Of a stretch of DNA of 64,000 nt, positions 18,012 through 27,683 are shown in pieces. A model generated the notes under the pieces. It ran no database searches. It saw nothing but the letters and a program-made list of their open reading frames with translations, and was not told the origin of the DNA. The position numbers and the translations under genes were made by a program. Each line of letters opens with the position of its first letter. Position 1 is the first letter of the stretch. The DNA comes from Paenibacillus sp. MAEPY2 (GTDB lineage Bacteria; Bacillota; Bacilli; Paenibacillales; Paenibacillaceae). The stretch lies in the NCBI RefSeq assembly GCF_000499205.1, contig NZ_AWUK01000004.1, positions 124,001 through 188,000 on the forward strand, given 5' to 3'.

Positions 18012-18857
18012 ATGAAGGTTGGATTTATCGGAACCGGCAGCATGGGTAGCCTGCTGATCTATGCCTTGATTCAATCCGGTGCACTTGAGCCACGGCAGAT
18101 TGCCGCCAGCAATCGAACCCCTTCCAAAGTACGGCAGCTAGCCCTCCGTTACCCTGGTCTGCATGAATCACAGAGCAACCGGGAAACCGTCATCCGCAGC
18201 AATATCGTCTTTCTATGCGTGAAGCCGCTTGAATTCAAACATGTCATTGACGACATCCTGCCTGTCGTGAATCCCAATCATATAATCGTCTCGATCACCA
18301 GTCCCGTGCAGCTGCGCCATCTGGAATCTTCACTTCCTTGCAAAGTCTCCAAAGTTATCCCCAGTGTTACGCACCAGGTCGGCAGCGGAGCGTCCCTGTG
18401 TATACACGGTGAGCGAATGACTACCGAAGACCGCGCTTTGCTGGAAGGGCTGCTCAGTCATATCGGCAGACCCTATCAAGTGGATGAAGCCTGTACGCGG
18501 ATCACATCCGACTTCTCCAGCTGCGGACCTGCATTCATATCGTTCTTTCTGGAGCAATGGATCGAGAGTGCTGTCAAGCTCACAGATATCAAACGAGCCG
18601 ATGCCTGCGCTCTTGCTGGCGAGATGCTCCTGGGAACAGGCAAGCTGCTCACCGAAGGAGGATATACCCCGCAAGAACTTCAGGCTCGCGTGGCTGTACC
18701 TGGCGGCATCACCGCACAGGCACTTGCCCTGCTGAAGGTGAGTCTAGATGGTGTTTTTGACAGCCTGATCCAGACGACTCATGACAAATATGATGAAGAT
18801 TTATTGAAGCTGGATGAGCTATTCAAAGCCGGTGAGATTAACCGGCAACAATATTAA
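18012..18857 (+). CDS. comER: ComER, pyrroline-5-carboxylate reductase-like protein
   Basis: 281 residues. Rossmann start [15 protein letters not shown] binds NAD(P)H, and the P5C reductase C-terminal helices contain [14 protein letters not shown]. It is divergent from comEA, as comER is in Bacillus. ComER is homologous to ProC, but its role is unsettled; work in Bacillus linked it to sporulation and biofilm rather than DNA uptake. RBS AAAGGAGG. Its last 20 bp overlap the end of leuS on the opposite strand. Confidence 0.9.
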   Translation: MKVGFIGTGSMGSLLIYALIQSGALEPRQIAASNRTPSKVRQLALRYPGLHESQSNRETVIRSNIVFLCVKPLEFKHVIDDILPVVNPNHIIVSITSPVQLRHLESSLPCKVSKVIPSVTHQVGSGASLCIHGERMTTEDRALLEGLLSHIGRPYQVDEACTRITSDFSSCGPAFISFFLEQWIESAVKLTDIKRADACALAGEMLLGTGKLLTEGGYTPQELQARVAVPGGITAQALALLKVSLDGVFDSLIQTTHDKYDEDLLKLDELFKAGEINRQQY

Positions 18858-21282
18858 CGAGTTTGCCTGGAACGGCAATGACCTTGCGAACGGTCTTGCC
18901 TTCCAGTGCCTGTTTCACAGATGCCAGTTCCATTGTAAAGTCCTGCATGCCCTGTGCGTCCAGATCCTTTGCGATCGTAGCACGAGTTACAATTTTGCCA
19001 TTCACTTGAACAACAATCTCCACTTCGGCATCCACCGTCATGGACTCATCATACTCAGGCCAAGCTACGTAAGAGATTCCACCTTCATGACCAAGACGGC
19101 TCCACAGCTCCTCTGCCATATGTGGTGCCAGTGGTGACAGCAACTGTACAAAGTTCTCCATCGCTTCACGTGACAGCGTATCTGCTTTGTATGCATCGTT
19201 GATGAAAATCATCAACTGGCTGATTGCTGTGTTGAAACGCAGATGTTCCATATCCTCTGTAACCTTTTTGATGGTTTTGTGAGCCGTCCGTTTGAACTCA
19301 TCGGTACCACCATCTGCTGTAATCTTGTCATTGATTGCACCTGTATCTTCATTGATGAACAGACGCCATACACGTGACAGGAAGCGGTGCATGCCCTCAA
19401 CCCCGTTAGCGTTCCACGGTTTTGTAGCCTCCAAAGGCCCCATGAACATTTCATACAGACGCAATGTGTCTGCACCAAATTCATTGACGATCTCATCCGG
19501 GTTAATAACGTTACCACGGGATTTACTCATTTTCTCGTTGTTGGTTCCCAGGATCATACCTTGGTTGACCAATTTGTGGAATGGCTCTTTGGTATGCACC
19601 ACACCCAGATCATACAGCACTTTATGCCAGAAACGAGCGTACAGCAAGTGAAGCACCGCGTGCTCAGCTCCACCAATGTACAGATCAACCGGCAGCCACT
19701 GCTGCTGTTTCTCCTGAGAGATCAGTTCCTTGTCATTGTGTGGATCGATAAAGCGCAGGTAATACCAGCAGCTACCGGCCCATTGTGGCATCGTGTTCGT
19801 CTCGCGACGTGCTTTCATTCCTGTTTCCGGATCTACGGTGTTAACCCATTCCGTAACATTCGCCAGCGGTGATTCTCCAGTACCCGAAGGTTTGATCTGG
19901 TCAATATCCGGCAGCAGCAAAGGCAGTTGGTCTTCCGGCACTGTCTTCATCGTTCCGTCTTCCAGATGCAGAATCGGGATTGGCTCACCCCAGTAACGCT
20001 GACGGCTGAACAACCAGTCACGCAGACGATAGGTCGTTTTGCCTTGTCCCTTACCGTTCTCTTCCAACCAGGCAATCATCTTCGCAATCGCTTCTTCGTT
20101 GTTCAATCCGTTCAGGAAATCGGAGTTCACATGCGGTCCGTCTCCAGAGTAAGCTTCTTGGGTTACGTCGCCACCCTGTACAACCTCGATGATGTCCAGA
20201 CCAAACTGTTTCGCAAACTCCCAGTCACGAGTGTCATGCCCCGGAACGGCCATGATTGCCCCTGTGCCGTAACCAGCCAGAACATAATCGGCGATCCAGA
20301 TCGGTACCTTCGCTCCGTTTACCGGATTGATTGCGTAAGTTCCTGTGAACACACCTGATTTGTCTTTAGCCAAGTCGGTGCGTTCCAGATCACTCTTGCG
20401 AGCAGCCTGTTCCTGATATGCCTTGATTGCTTCACGCTGTTCTGGGGTTGTAATGACTTCCACCAGCTCATGCTCAGGTGCCAATACAGCATAACTTGCG
20501 CCAAACAACGTATCTGCACGTGTCGTAAACACCTTGATAACTTCTTCATGACCCTCAATGGCAAAAGTAACTTCTGCCCCGGTCGATTTGCCGATCCAGT
20601 TACGCTGCATATCCTTGATGCTCTCCGACCAGTCCAGCTCCTCCAGATCTTCCAGCAAACGCTCTGCATATTCCGTAATTCTCAATACCCATTGGCGCAT
20701 TGGTTTACGAACGACCGGATGTCCACCACGCTCACTCTTGCCGTCAATAACCTCTTCGTTCGCCAGTACCGTACCCAATGCTTCACACCAGTTCACAGGT
20801 ACTTCATCAACATAAGCCAGGCCTTTATTGTACAACTGGATAAAGATCCATTGCGTCCATTTGTAATATTCAGGGTCAGTTGTGCTGATCTCCCGATCCC
20901 AATCATAGGAGAAACCGAGTGATTTAATTTGACGACGGAAATTATCAATGTTGCGGAAGGTGATATCACGCGGATGCTCACCCGTATCCAATGCATGCTG
21001 CTCGGCAGGCAGGCCAAAAGCGTCCCAACCCATTGGATGCAGTACATTAAAGCCGCGCATACGTTTGAAACGGGATACGATATCCGTTGCCGTGTATCCT
21101 TCCGGGTGACCTACGTGCAGGCCTGAGCCGGATGGATACGGGAACATATCCAGTGCGTAAAACTTAGGTTTAGAAGGGTCCTCACCCGTTTTAAACGTTT
21201 TATTGTCATCCCAGTATTGCTGCCAACTTTTTTCCATAACTTGTGGCTTATAGCCGTGTTTTGGCTGTTGATTCTCGCTCAT
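18838..21282 (-). CDS. leuS: Leucyl-tRNA synthetase
   Basis: 814 residues, full length for a class I LeuRS. The HIGH signature is [16 protein letters not shown] (about 50-65), the CP1 editing domain lies in the middle ([18 protein letters not shown]), and KMSKS appears as [11 protein letters not shown] (about 585). RBS AGAGGAGGAAC stands before the ATG. It is controlled by a T-box leader with a leucine CTC specifier, so uncharged tRNA-Leu raises expression. Confidence 0.98.
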   Translation of the reverse strand: MSENQQPKHGYKPQVMEKSWQQYWDDNKTFKTGEDPSKPKFYALDMFPYPSGSGLHVGHPEGYTATDIVSRFKRMRGFNVLHPMGWDAFGLPAEQHALDTGEHPRDITFRNIDNFRRQIKSLGFSYDWDREISTTDPEYYKWTQWIFIQLYNKGLAYVDEVPVNWCEALGTVLANEEVIDGKSERGGHPVVRKPMRQWVLRITEYAERLLEDLEELDWSESIKDMQRNWIGKSTGAEVTFAIEGHEEVIKVFTTRADTLFGASYAVLAPEHELVEVITTPEQREAIKAYQEQAARKSDLERTDLAKDKSGVFTGTYAINPVNGAKVPIWIADYVLAGYGTGAIMAVPGHDTRDWEFAKQFGLDIIEVVQGGDVTQEAYSGDGPHVNSDFLNGLNNEEAIAKMIAWLEENGKGQGKTTYRLRDWLFSRQRYWGEPIPILHLEDGTMKTVPEDQLPLLLPDIDQIKPSGTGESPLANVTEWVNTVDPETGMKARRETNTMPQWAGSCWYYLRFIDPHNDKELISQEKQQQWLPVDLYIGGAEHAVLHLLYARFWHKVLYDLGVVHTKEPFHKLVNQGMILGTNNEKMSKSRGNVINPDEIVNEFGADTLRLYEMFMGPLEATKPWNANGVEGMHRFLSRVWRLFINEDTGAINDKITADGGTDEFKRTAHKTIKKVTEDMEHLRFNTAISQLMIFINDAYKADTLSREAMENFVQLLSPLAPHMAEELWSRLGHEGGISYVAWPEYDESMTVDAEVEIVVQVNGKIVTRATIAKDLDAQGMQDFTMELASVKQALEGKTVRKVIAVPGKLVNIVAG

Positions 21283-21634
21283 CTATTGTTCCTCCTCTGG
21301 TTATTCACATTTATTGCAACAAAAAAACCTCAGCATCCCGTAGCGTTTGCAGCGCTAGGGACGAGAGGTTGAATTCCCGTGGTACCACCCTAGTTAGCGG
21401 ACGATCGTGCTTCGTCATCCACTCCCTTTGGACCTGTAACGGCGGTTAACCGATGCGGATTTCCATTCCTGAACACAAGTGTTGCTTCGTCGGTTGCAAG
21501 ATGGTGTAATCACCGCATTTCTCCAAGGCGAGTTCGTGAAATACTGTCAACCGACTTGCACCAACCGTCGGCTCTCTGTCATGTACAGGACTCACTACTG
21601 ATCCTTATCATCGAAATATGTATACGATATGATC
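21283..21634 (-). promoter_or_regulatory. T-box riboswitch leader of leuS (leucine, CTC specifier)
   Basis: On the minus strand the leader shows the stem I pattern AGAGAGCCGACGG...GGTGCAAGTCGG, and a specifier loop GAA-CTC-GCC (CTC = complement 21530-21532, leucine). The T-box AGGGTGGTACCACGGG (complement 21376-21391) pairs with the tRNA acceptor end in the antiterminator. A terminator hairpin ends in a T-run (complement 21321-21369). Confidence 0.93.
21321..21369 (-). terminator. T-box regulated terminator of leuS
   Basis: CCTCTCGTCCCTAGCGCT and its near-complement AGCGCTACGGGATGCTGAGG-like arm form the stem, followed by TTTTTTT just before leuS. It overlaps functionally with the T-box antiterminator. 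Confidence 0.85.
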
Positions 21635-21640
21635 GGGAAC

Positions 21641-21669
21641 ATTATATAAAAAAGAAGCATTAAAGTCAA
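21641..21669 (-). promoter_or_regulatory. leuS promoter
   Basis: Minus-strand TTGACT (complement 21664-21669), exactly 17 bp, TATAAT (complement 21641-21646). It puts the start site near 21634, at the head of the T-box leader. Confidence 0.85.
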
Positions 21670-21734
21670 TATTACACTGTTTGTTGACTATAAACAATGC
21701 CATGCATGAGTATACACATCAAGACGACCGGAAT

Positions 21735-21886
21735 CACTTGATTCCTTCTTTCAGATTATCCATCGTCCACTGAATGTGTTCCTTGTTATTGTATTGACGA
21801 TAAGTACACTTGATTCTCTCTCAGCATCAGATCAAAGTAGAGTTCATATAAACTTCTTCTTTTCCGTTCACTATCTGTTGTAACAA
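21735..21886 (-). pseudogene. Relic of a C-terminal protein fragment, frameshifted
   Basis: Minus-strand translation gives a protein-like stretch containing SERKRRSLYELYFDLML. After a shift of one frame a second stretch contains CTYRQYNNKEHIQWTMDN and ends at a stop at about 21736. Together they resemble the last 60 residues of a globular protein with no start or body, so this is probably a decayed gene. The Y-x-L-Y-x-L-M pattern recalled phosphotransferase (APH-like) C termini, but I cannot confirm that. Confidence 0.4.
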
Positions 21887-21922
21887 AAACTGCCCCTATG
21901 TATCATAAGGACAGTTCAACAT
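21886..21922 (-). terminator. Terminator after yqeM
   Basis: Minus-strand AACTGTCCTTATG-atac-ATAGGGGCAGTT-like stem followed by TTTTT. Confidence 0.75.
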
Positions 21923-21929
21923 CATAATC

Positions 21930-22700
21930 TTATTTCACCGCTACATAGAATAGACGCTGTGCGCCTTCCCCCGCTTCTTTCCACTCAAAATCAGCATACA
22001 CACGCACATCTCTGAAACCGGCCTTCGTGAGCTCCAGCTTCATCCAGTCTGGATCGTATGCACGCTGAACATGAACCTCTTCAAACCGCTGGTACATATC
22101 CTTGCCGCTCTCAGCCGCACGCGAAAAGATACTCAGATGATGCTCAATCTCACACCGATCATGATCCATATCACAGGTCCAAATATACGACACGGAGCGT
22201 TCATCCAACACAAAAGGTTGCTCCTCTTCGTATCGAATAAGGGTATTCGGATGATGTACATCAAACAGGAAAGTCCCCTCAGGCTTCAGCATCTCGTAAG
22301 TACGCTGAAATGTACGGACAACATCTTCTTTTTCAAGCAAATAATTCACGCAATCACAGAACGATATCACCGAGTCCACAGGCTCCGGTACTCTCCAGTC
22401 CCGCATATCTTGCTGCACCCAGCGGACGCTGCCCTCCCGATATAAGCGATGACCTTGAGGTGTAGCCTCCATTTTACTGCGTGCAACAGACAACATGTCC
22501 GCTGACAGGTCAATGCCTGTAACTTCGAAGCCGGAGTTGACCAGGGGGATCGTAATTGAACCGGTACCGCAGCCCAGTTCAGCCACACTTTTTGGCATGC
22601 CATGCCGTTCCCAAGCTGTTCTCGCAAACCTTATCCAGTCCGGATAAGGCATATCCTCCATTAATTCATCGTACACATAGGCAAATTTCCGGTAAGACAT
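21930..22700 (-). CDS. yqeM: YqeM-like SAM-dependent methyltransferase
   Basis: 256 residues with a class I methyltransferase fold: motif I is VAELGCGTGSITIPL (about 38-52), then VTGIDLSADML and DSVISFCDCVNYL. It starts MSYRKFAYVYDELMED, very like B. subtilis YqeM, and sits at the end of the same yqe cluster. An upstream GTG three codons earlier is possible; no strong ribosome site is seen for either. The substrate is unknown. The gene is followed by a terminator. Confidence 0.85.
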   Translation of the reverse strand: MSYRKFAYVYDELMEDMPYPDWIRFARTAWERHGMPKSVAELGCGTGSITIPLVNSGFEVTGIDLSADMLSVARSKMEATPQGHRLYREGSVRWVQQDMRDWRVPEPVDSVISFCDCVNYLLEKEDVVRTFQRTYEMLKPEGTFLFDVHHPNTLIRYEEEQPFVLDERSVSYIWTCDMDHDRCEIEHHLSIFSRAAESGKDMYQRFEEVHVQRAYDPDWMKLELTKAGFRDVRVYADFEWKEAGEGAQRLFYVAVK

Positions 22701-22748
22701 GTCAGGCACCGCACTTTCAATTTCATTTTCGAAGCTTATTTGAACAAA

Positions 22749-22797
22749 AGAAAAAGCAGGGGCGTCCGGAGTTCACCCAGCCTTGCCCTGCCTTTAC
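22749..22797 (-). terminator. Terminator after cvfB
   Basis: Minus-strand GGCAGGGC ... GCCCCTGC stem followed by TTTTTCTTTT, in the gap between cvfB and yqeM. Confidence 0.6.
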
Positions 22798-22839
22798 GTT
22801 TGGATTCAAGCACATGCTTGATCCATGATAGCTGTTTGC

Positions 22840-23745
22840 TTACTTGTCCTCGTTCTGATCCTGGGGTACAGACTCTGTCAGATAGGTCCAGTTTTCCTTT
22901 TGAGTGACCAGACCGTCCTTCATCAGTTTGCCCAAGGCACGCTTGAAAGCAGATTTACTGATGCCAAAACGCTCCTTGATAATGTCCGGCGGGGTAGCAT
23001 CCGAATAAGGCATGCCGCCCGTAGGGCGCTCTTTCATGAAAGCGAGCAGTTTGTCCGCATCTTCATTGCGACCTACCTCTTTGAGAGGAGACATCGCCAG
23101 ATTAACACGTCCGTCTTCACGTACCATGGTTACCCGGCATTTCACCTTTTCACCAAGGCGCAGCATACGATTTCGCTCCGAGGAATGAATCATGCCGATC
23201 GCGCCAAAGCCCAGCACACCACCGTCAACAAGTACAAAAGTACCCATCTGAAGTGGCTTGTACACTGTTGCTTCAACCCATTCGTTCACCCAAGAGGTTG
23301 GCGCATGGAAAGACAATGGCGCAAGCTCACGTTCCCCAGCCAATTTTGCCCGCAAACGTCCTTGCTTGTCGTGCTCCATAAGAACAAAAACTTCATCCCC
23401 CACATGAGGACGTAATTCTTCCAATTCAGGCAATTCACGAATCGGGAGCAGCAATTGCCGTCCAAGCCCCATTTCGAGGAAACAGCCGAGGCGTGGATGA
23501 ATATCAGCCACAACCAGTCGTCCCATTTCACCGAGTGTGAGATATGGTTTTTTCATGGTTGCCGCGAGACGATCTTCCGTATCAAAGAACAGAAAGACCT
23601 CCAGCATTTCACCAATTTTAACGTCCCGTGTAAGCTCCGTATAGTGAAGCAGTACATCTTCCGATCCTGTCGTCAAAAAGTAGCCAAACGGAGACACTTC
23701 ACGTGAAACCGGCAAATTGACAACTGTTCCTGCGATCAAACTCAT
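22840..23745 (-). CDS. cvfB: CvfB/YitL-like S1-domain RNA-binding protein
   Basis: 301 residues. The family has N-terminal S1 RNA-binding repeats and a C-terminal winged helix. Here the first S1-like segment begins at about residue 5 (VVNLPVSREVSPFGYFLTTG), another is near 150-220 (VLVDGGVLGFGAIGMIH...VKCRVTMVREDGRVNLAMSP), and the winged helix is DIIKERFGISKSAFKRALGK near 260-280. CvfB proteins affect virulence-factor or exoprotein expression in staphylococci, probably through RNA binding. Its ATG overlaps the rsfS stop by four bases. Confidence 0.88.
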   Translation of the reverse strand: MSLIAGTVVNLPVSREVSPFGYFLTTGSEDVLLHYTELTRDVKIGEMLEVFLFFDTEDRLAATMKKPYLTLGEMGRLVVADIHPRLGCFLEMGLGRQLLLPIRELPELEELRPHVGDEVFVLMEHDKQGRLRAKLAGERELAPLSFHAPTSWVNEWVEATVYKPLQMGTFVLVDGGVLGFGAIGMIHSSERNRMLRLGEKVKCRVTMVREDGRVNLAMSPLKEVGRNEDADKLLAFMKERPTGGMPYSDATPPDIIKERFGISKSAFKRALGKLMKDGLVTQKENWTYLTESVPQDQNEDK

Positions 23746-24089
23746 ACCGTTTCCACCACTTTGGCATCAGACCACAGTCGTTCAATGTTGTAATACTCAC
23801 GCTCGTCGCGGTGGAAGATATGAACAACCACATCACCCATATCCATCAATACCCAACGTGCAGAATCCATACCTTCGATGCCTTTGATATTCACTCCGGC
23901 TGCATGTGCCTGTTTGCGAATTTCTGTTGCAATCGCCTGTACCTGTGTATCGGAATTCCCGTGACAGATAACAAAATAATCCGCTACCAGCGAGATGTTA
24001 ATCAGATCCAGCGCTACAATGTTGGATGCCTTTTTATCGTCAGCGGCAGCAACCGCCATATTCATAAGTTCTTTCGATGATACTGTCAT
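23742..24089 (-). CDS. rsfS: Ribosome silencing factor RsfS
   Basis: 115 residues of the DUF143/Iojap family. RsfS binds ribosomal protein L14 and blocks subunit joining in starved cells. Typical features are DKKASNIVALDL near the N terminus, ADYFVICHGNSDTQVQAIA in the middle and DVVVHIFHRDEREYYNIERLW near the end. Start chosen at the ATG with GGAGG upstream; a 12-codon longer reading lacks one. Overlaps cvfB by four bases. Confidence 0.95.
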   Translation of the reverse strand: MTVSSKELMNMAVAAADDKKASNIVALDLINISLVADYFVICHGNSDTQVQAIATEIRKQAHAAGVNIKGIEGMDSARWVLMDMGDVVVHIFHRDEREYYNIERLWSDAKVVETV

Positions 24090-24111
24090 GAACCAACCTC
24101 CATAAATTAAT

Positions 24112-24678
24112 CTATAATTGTGCAATCAAGTCATTTCGCGACAACATGGTCAAAGGATAAATGACACGGCGCTGCGAGATCAGCAAGCTGATCGTCGAGT
24201 CAAAACCGGCAATTAAACCCTCTTCCAGACTATGTTCAGCCTGTTCACGGATATGATCCACTCCCGGGAAGTCTCTCCCAGGCTCAATATAATCCGCCAG
24301 ACATACCACTTTATCCAGCAGACTCATGCCCACCCGACCTGAGGTATGCCAGCGGATAGCATTAATAATTTCGGCATCATCAATGCCGTAGTCACGCTCT
24401 GCAACAAAAGCACCCACTTCGGAATGCCAGAGCTGCTTGTCATGCTGCAAAAGTTCTTCGTTCAATCCATTATCACGGATGACCGCTTCCATCTCCGATA
24501 CAGGCCAATACTTGGCCACATCATGCAATATCGCTGCCAGATCCGCTTTTACAGGGTCAGCACCGTATTTTCCAGCCAGCATTACTGCCGACTCCATGAC
24601 ACCAAGCGTATGCTTCCAACGCTTCTCCGGCATTTGACCGGAAACAGCGCGGATCAGTTCGTCACGGCTTAGTTCCAT
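24112..24678 (-). CDS. yqeK: YqeK, HD-domain diadenosine tetraphosphate hydrolase
   Basis: 188 residues. HD metal-binding residues are seen in KHTLGVMESA (about 21-30), AAILHDVAKY (about 47-56), a further His at LWHSEVGAFVAE, and NAIRWHTSGR. YqeK cleaves Ap4A symmetrically to two ADP. RBS AAGGAG. Its first 17 bases overlap the end of nadD. Confidence 0.94.
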   Translation of the reverse strand: MELSRDELIRAVSGQMPEKRWKHTLGVMESAVMLAGKYGADPVKADLAAILHDVAKYWPVSEMEAVIRDNGLNEELLQHDKQLWHSEVGAFVAERDYGIDDAEIINAIRWHTSGRVGMSLLDKVVCLADYIEPGRDFPGVDHIREQAEHSLEEGLIAGFDSTISLLISQRRVIYPLTMLSRNDLIAQL

Positions 24679-25252
24679 ATAAACCGCTCCTTACAATGTA
24701 TTGATGGACCGCGTCAGGAATCATAAAGCGCACGGAATGCCCTTTGGAGAAACGTCTGCGTACTGCTGTGGATGATATGTCCACCAAAGGCATCTCTGCC
24801 AACAGTACCCGATCCTGTAATACGTCAGGCAGGTCATCCAGATGCAGCTGGAATCCCGGGCGTCCCACACCGATGAAGATCAAACGTTCAGCGAGTTCTT
24901 CGATCTGTTCCCACTTGGGAAGATAGTTCACCATATCCGCTCCAACAATGAAGTAAAATGCATGCTCCGGAAAACGGTGCCAAAGCTCCTTCATCGTATC
25001 GATGGTATAAGACACGCCGCCAAGCTCCATCTCGATGCCAAGCACTTCGTAGTGCTGCACATCTTTCACTGCCGCTTCCGTCATTTCAAGACGTTGCTGT
25101 CCCGATGCCCCGGTTCCGCGTTTATGAGGGGGAACATGGGAAGGCATGAACCAGATTTCATCCAATGCATATGCATCCCTGGCCGCTTCGGCTGCCAGCA
25201 GGTGCCCCATGTGGATCGGATCAAACGTACCACCCATGATGCCGATCTTCAC
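24662..25252 (-). CDS. nadD: Nicotinate-nucleotide adenylyltransferase
   Basis: 196 residues. The nucleotidyltransferase signature is MGGTFDPIHMGHL (about 6-18), followed by FMPSHVPPHK and the C-terminal VDISSTAVRRRF, which corresponds to the family ISSTxIR motif. It forms deamido-NAD from NaMN and ATP. Start chosen at the second of two in-frame GTG codons because GGGAGA sits nine bases before it and the protein then begins MKIGIMGG like its homologues. Confidence 0.95.
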   Translation of the reverse strand: MKIGIMGGTFDPIHMGHLLAAEAARDAYALDEIWFMPSHVPPHKRGTGASGQQRLEMTEAAVKDVQHYEVLGIEMELGGVSYTIDTMKELWHRFPEHAFYFIVGADMVNYLPKWEQIEELAERLIFIGVGRPGFQLHLDDLPDVLQDRVLLAEMPLVDISSTAVRRRFSKGHSVRFMIPDAVHQYIVRSGLYGTKP

Positions 25253-25267
25253 CCGTGTCACTCTCCC

Positions 25268-25561
25268 TTACCTAGGTAGTTCAATTTGTTTGTTGTCACG
25301 TGATTCTTTGTACAGGATGATGGTGCTACCGATGACTTGCACCAGTTCGCTTCCTGTTTCACGGGCAACTTCTTCCGCGATTTCATTTTTGTCATCCAGA
25401 TTGTTGTTCAGCACTTGCACTTTCATCAATTCACGCTTCTCAATCGCATCTTCGATATGACGGAACAGGTGCTCATTCGTTCCCCCTTTACCAATTTGAA
25501 ACACAGGGGTCAAATGATGTGCTTGTGAACGCAAAAAGCGCTTTTGTTTACCGTTTAACAT
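25268..25561 (-). CDS. yhbY: YhbY/YqeI CRM-domain RNA-binding protein
   Basis: 97 residues, one CRM domain. It contains LTPVFQIGKGG (the GxxG RNA-binding loop) and the family segment HIEDAIEKRELMKVQVLNN. It is associated with ribosome assembly (pre-50S). RBS GGAG just upstream. Lies between aroE and nadD as in B. subtilis. Confidence 0.93.
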   Translation of the reverse strand: MLNGKQKRFLRSQAHHLTPVFQIGKGGTNEHLFRHIEDAIEKRELMKVQVLNNNLDDKNEIAEEVARETGSELVQVIGSTIILYKESRDNKQIELPR

Positions 25562-25650
25562 GAATACTCCATACTCCTTATGGTGAGCAAACCTCAGTAA
25601 CAGTACAATGTCTGTCCGAGGCTTGACCGTTCAATTATATTTTTACAATA

Positions 25651-26514
25651 TCAAAAACTGTCTAATACAGCTCGTCTCATCGTCTCCACGGGAGCCGGAA
25701 TGCCGAGCCAGTGTTCGAACGCTACCGCGCCCTGATATATAAACATACCCAGGCCACCGTGCACGGTACATCCACGCTGCCTTGCCTCACGGAGCAGGCG
25801 AGTTTCCAATGGATTGTAGATGAGGTCACTTACTGCTGCGCCGGCTCGAATGAGTGCAGGATCAACAGGTACGTCATCTATATGCGGATGCATACCTGCG
25901 GCTGTTGTGTTAATCACAATATCGGCCGAAGCCAGCACCGCAGCGGCCTCTTCCATTCCGCCACCTGTGATATCACCTAGTCCATGAGCCCGCAGATCGG
26001 AAGCAAGCGCAACGGCTCTGTCGGCTGTACGGTTAAGAATACTAATCCGTTCAGGCTTCTCCAAAGCGAGGGCATAGATCACACCTCTTGCTGCTCCTCC
26101 AGCCCCCAGAACAGCGATACGCTTACCTGCGAGTTCCGGCACAGCTTCTTCCTTCAAAGAACGCACATAACCGATGCCATCCGTATTATACCCTGTCAGC
26201 TTGCCTTCTTCATTGACAATGGTGTTTACCGCACCAATCAGACGTGCACTTTCATCAATTACATCAAGATACTGCATGACCTGTTCCTTGTGAGGAATGG
26301 TTACATTCACACCACGGTACCCCAGCGCCACGATGCCACGAATGGCTGCTTCCAGCTGCTCGGGTTGAACATGCAATGGCATATACATTCCATTCACTCC
26401 TGCAGCCTGCAAAGCCGCATTATGCATGGCAGGCGATTTGGAATGTGCAATGGGATCACCCATAACGCCAAGCAGAACAGGGAGTGAAGGATTGGCTTTT
26501 TTCTGTTCGGACAT
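25651..26514 (-). CDS. aroE: Shikimate dehydrogenase
   Basis: 287 residues. The substrate site is SKSPAMHN (about 23-30) and VNVTIPHKEQV with the catalytic Lys; NTDGIGY holds the catalytic Asp. The NADP-binding loop is VLGAGGAARGV. It reduces 3-dehydroshikimate to shikimate in aromatic amino acid synthesis. Embedded in the yqe cluster, about 90 bp before yhbY. Confidence 0.95.
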   Translation of the reverse strand: MSEQKKANPSLPVLLGVMGDPIAHSKSPAMHNAALQAAGVNGMYMPLHVQPEQLEAAIRGIVALGYRGVNVTIPHKEQVMQYLDVIDESARLIGAVNTIVNEEGKLTGYNTDGIGYVRSLKEEAVPELAGKRIAVLGAGGAARGVIYALALEKPERISILNRTADRAVALASDLRAHGLGDITGGGMEEAAAVLASADIVINTTAAGMHPHIDDVPVDPALIRAGAAVSDLIYNPLETRLLREARQRGCTVHGGLGMFIYQGAVAFEHWLGIPAPVETMRRAVLDSF

Positions 26515-26555
26515 ACTTCCGCCTCCGATCTGATGAAAATGCTGCTGAGATTACA

Positions 26556-27683
26556 TTAGATCAAGGATGGACGGATCAGTACACGAATACCTTTTGGAGC
26601 ATGAACAGCAACAAGCGCCCCATTCTCTCCGTTAACCTTAATCCAGCCCAGGCCGGAAATGAATACATCCGACTGACTGCCACGTTTGATACGGAATTCA
26701 TGTCTGGTCCACTCAGGCATATCCGCTGCATCTTCACGCGTTGGCGGAGACAGCAATTCACCCAGATGGTCACGGTACAAGTCGTCTGCACGTTCCAGCT
26801 TCGTCCGGTGAATATCAAGCGCAGTGCTGATAAAACAAGTGAAGGACTGACGATCCCCCTCCACAAAGTCAAAACGAGCCATGCCGCCAAAGAACAGCGT
26901 CTGACCAGAATTTAATTGATAAACAGCAGGTTTAAGCGGTTTTTCAGGCATAATGGCAGCCAGATCCTTACGGGATACAATCTCACTGAAACGCCAAGGG
27001 TATACAATTCCCGGCGTATCAATAATAGCTTTTCCATCATCCAGCGGAATATTAACCATATCCAACGTCGTTCCCGGATAACGGGATGTTGTGAGTTCCT
27101 GCTCAAGATCACTGTAGTCACGAATCAGACGGTTAATCAGTGTGGATTTACCCACATTCGTACCACCAACCACATATACGTCACGATCTCCGCGATACGT
27201 TCCGACTAGCTCAAGCAGTCGATCGAAGCCCTGATTTTGCTTCGCACTGCACAGCACGACGTCCACCGTACGCAAACCCTGTTCTTTGGCTTGCTTTTGT
27301 ACCCAGTTGCGAACCTTGTTCCAGTTGGTTACTTTCGGGAGTAAGTCCGTTTTGTTCACGGCAAGCAATACCGGATTGTTGCCTACAAAACGCTGTAAAC
27401 CAGAGATGATGCTGCCATCAAAGTCAAACAGATCAACGATATGGATGACAAGTGCATCCTTATCCCCGATTTTGCTCAGCAGGGCCAGGAATTCATCCTG
27501 ATCCACTGTAACGGATGATGACTCATTGTAATTTTTGATACGGAAACAGCGCTGGCAAATAACGGGTTCACGATCCAACGCTTTCTCAGGGATGAATCCT
27601 GGTAATTCCGGGTTTTCCGTTTGCAGATGCACTCCGCATCCGCTGCACCTTACGGCAATATTGCCGTTATGCGGTTCTGTCAT
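26556..27683 (-). CDS. yqeH: YqeH, ribosome-biogenesis GTPase
   Basis: 375 residues, a circularly permuted GTPase. An N-terminal zinc finger has two CxxC pairs (CSGCGVHL and CQRCFRI). The motif order G4-G5-G1-G3 is visible as NKTDLLP, CSAK, GGTNVGKSTLIN and DTPGIV. YqeH is needed for 30S subunit maturation in B. subtilis. Overlaps yqeG by four bases. Confidence 0.95.
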   Translation of the reverse strand: MTEPHNGNIAVRCSGCGVHLQTENPELPGFIPEKALDREPVICQRCFRIKNYNESSSVTVDQDEFLALLSKIGDKDALVIHIVDLFDFDGSIISGLQRFVGNNPVLLAVNKTDLLPKVTNWNKVRNWVQKQAKEQGLRTVDVVLCSAKQNQGFDRLLELVGTYRGDRDVYVVGGTNVGKSTLINRLIRDYSDLEQELTTSRYPGTTLDMVNIPLDDGKAIIDTPGIVYPWRFSEIVSRKDLAAIMPEKPLKPAVYQLNSGQTLFFGGMARFDFVEGDRQSFTCFISTALDIHRTKLERADDLYRDHLGELLSPPTREDAADMPEWTRHEFRIKRGSQSDVFISGLGWIKVNGENGALVAVHAPKGIRVLIRPSLI

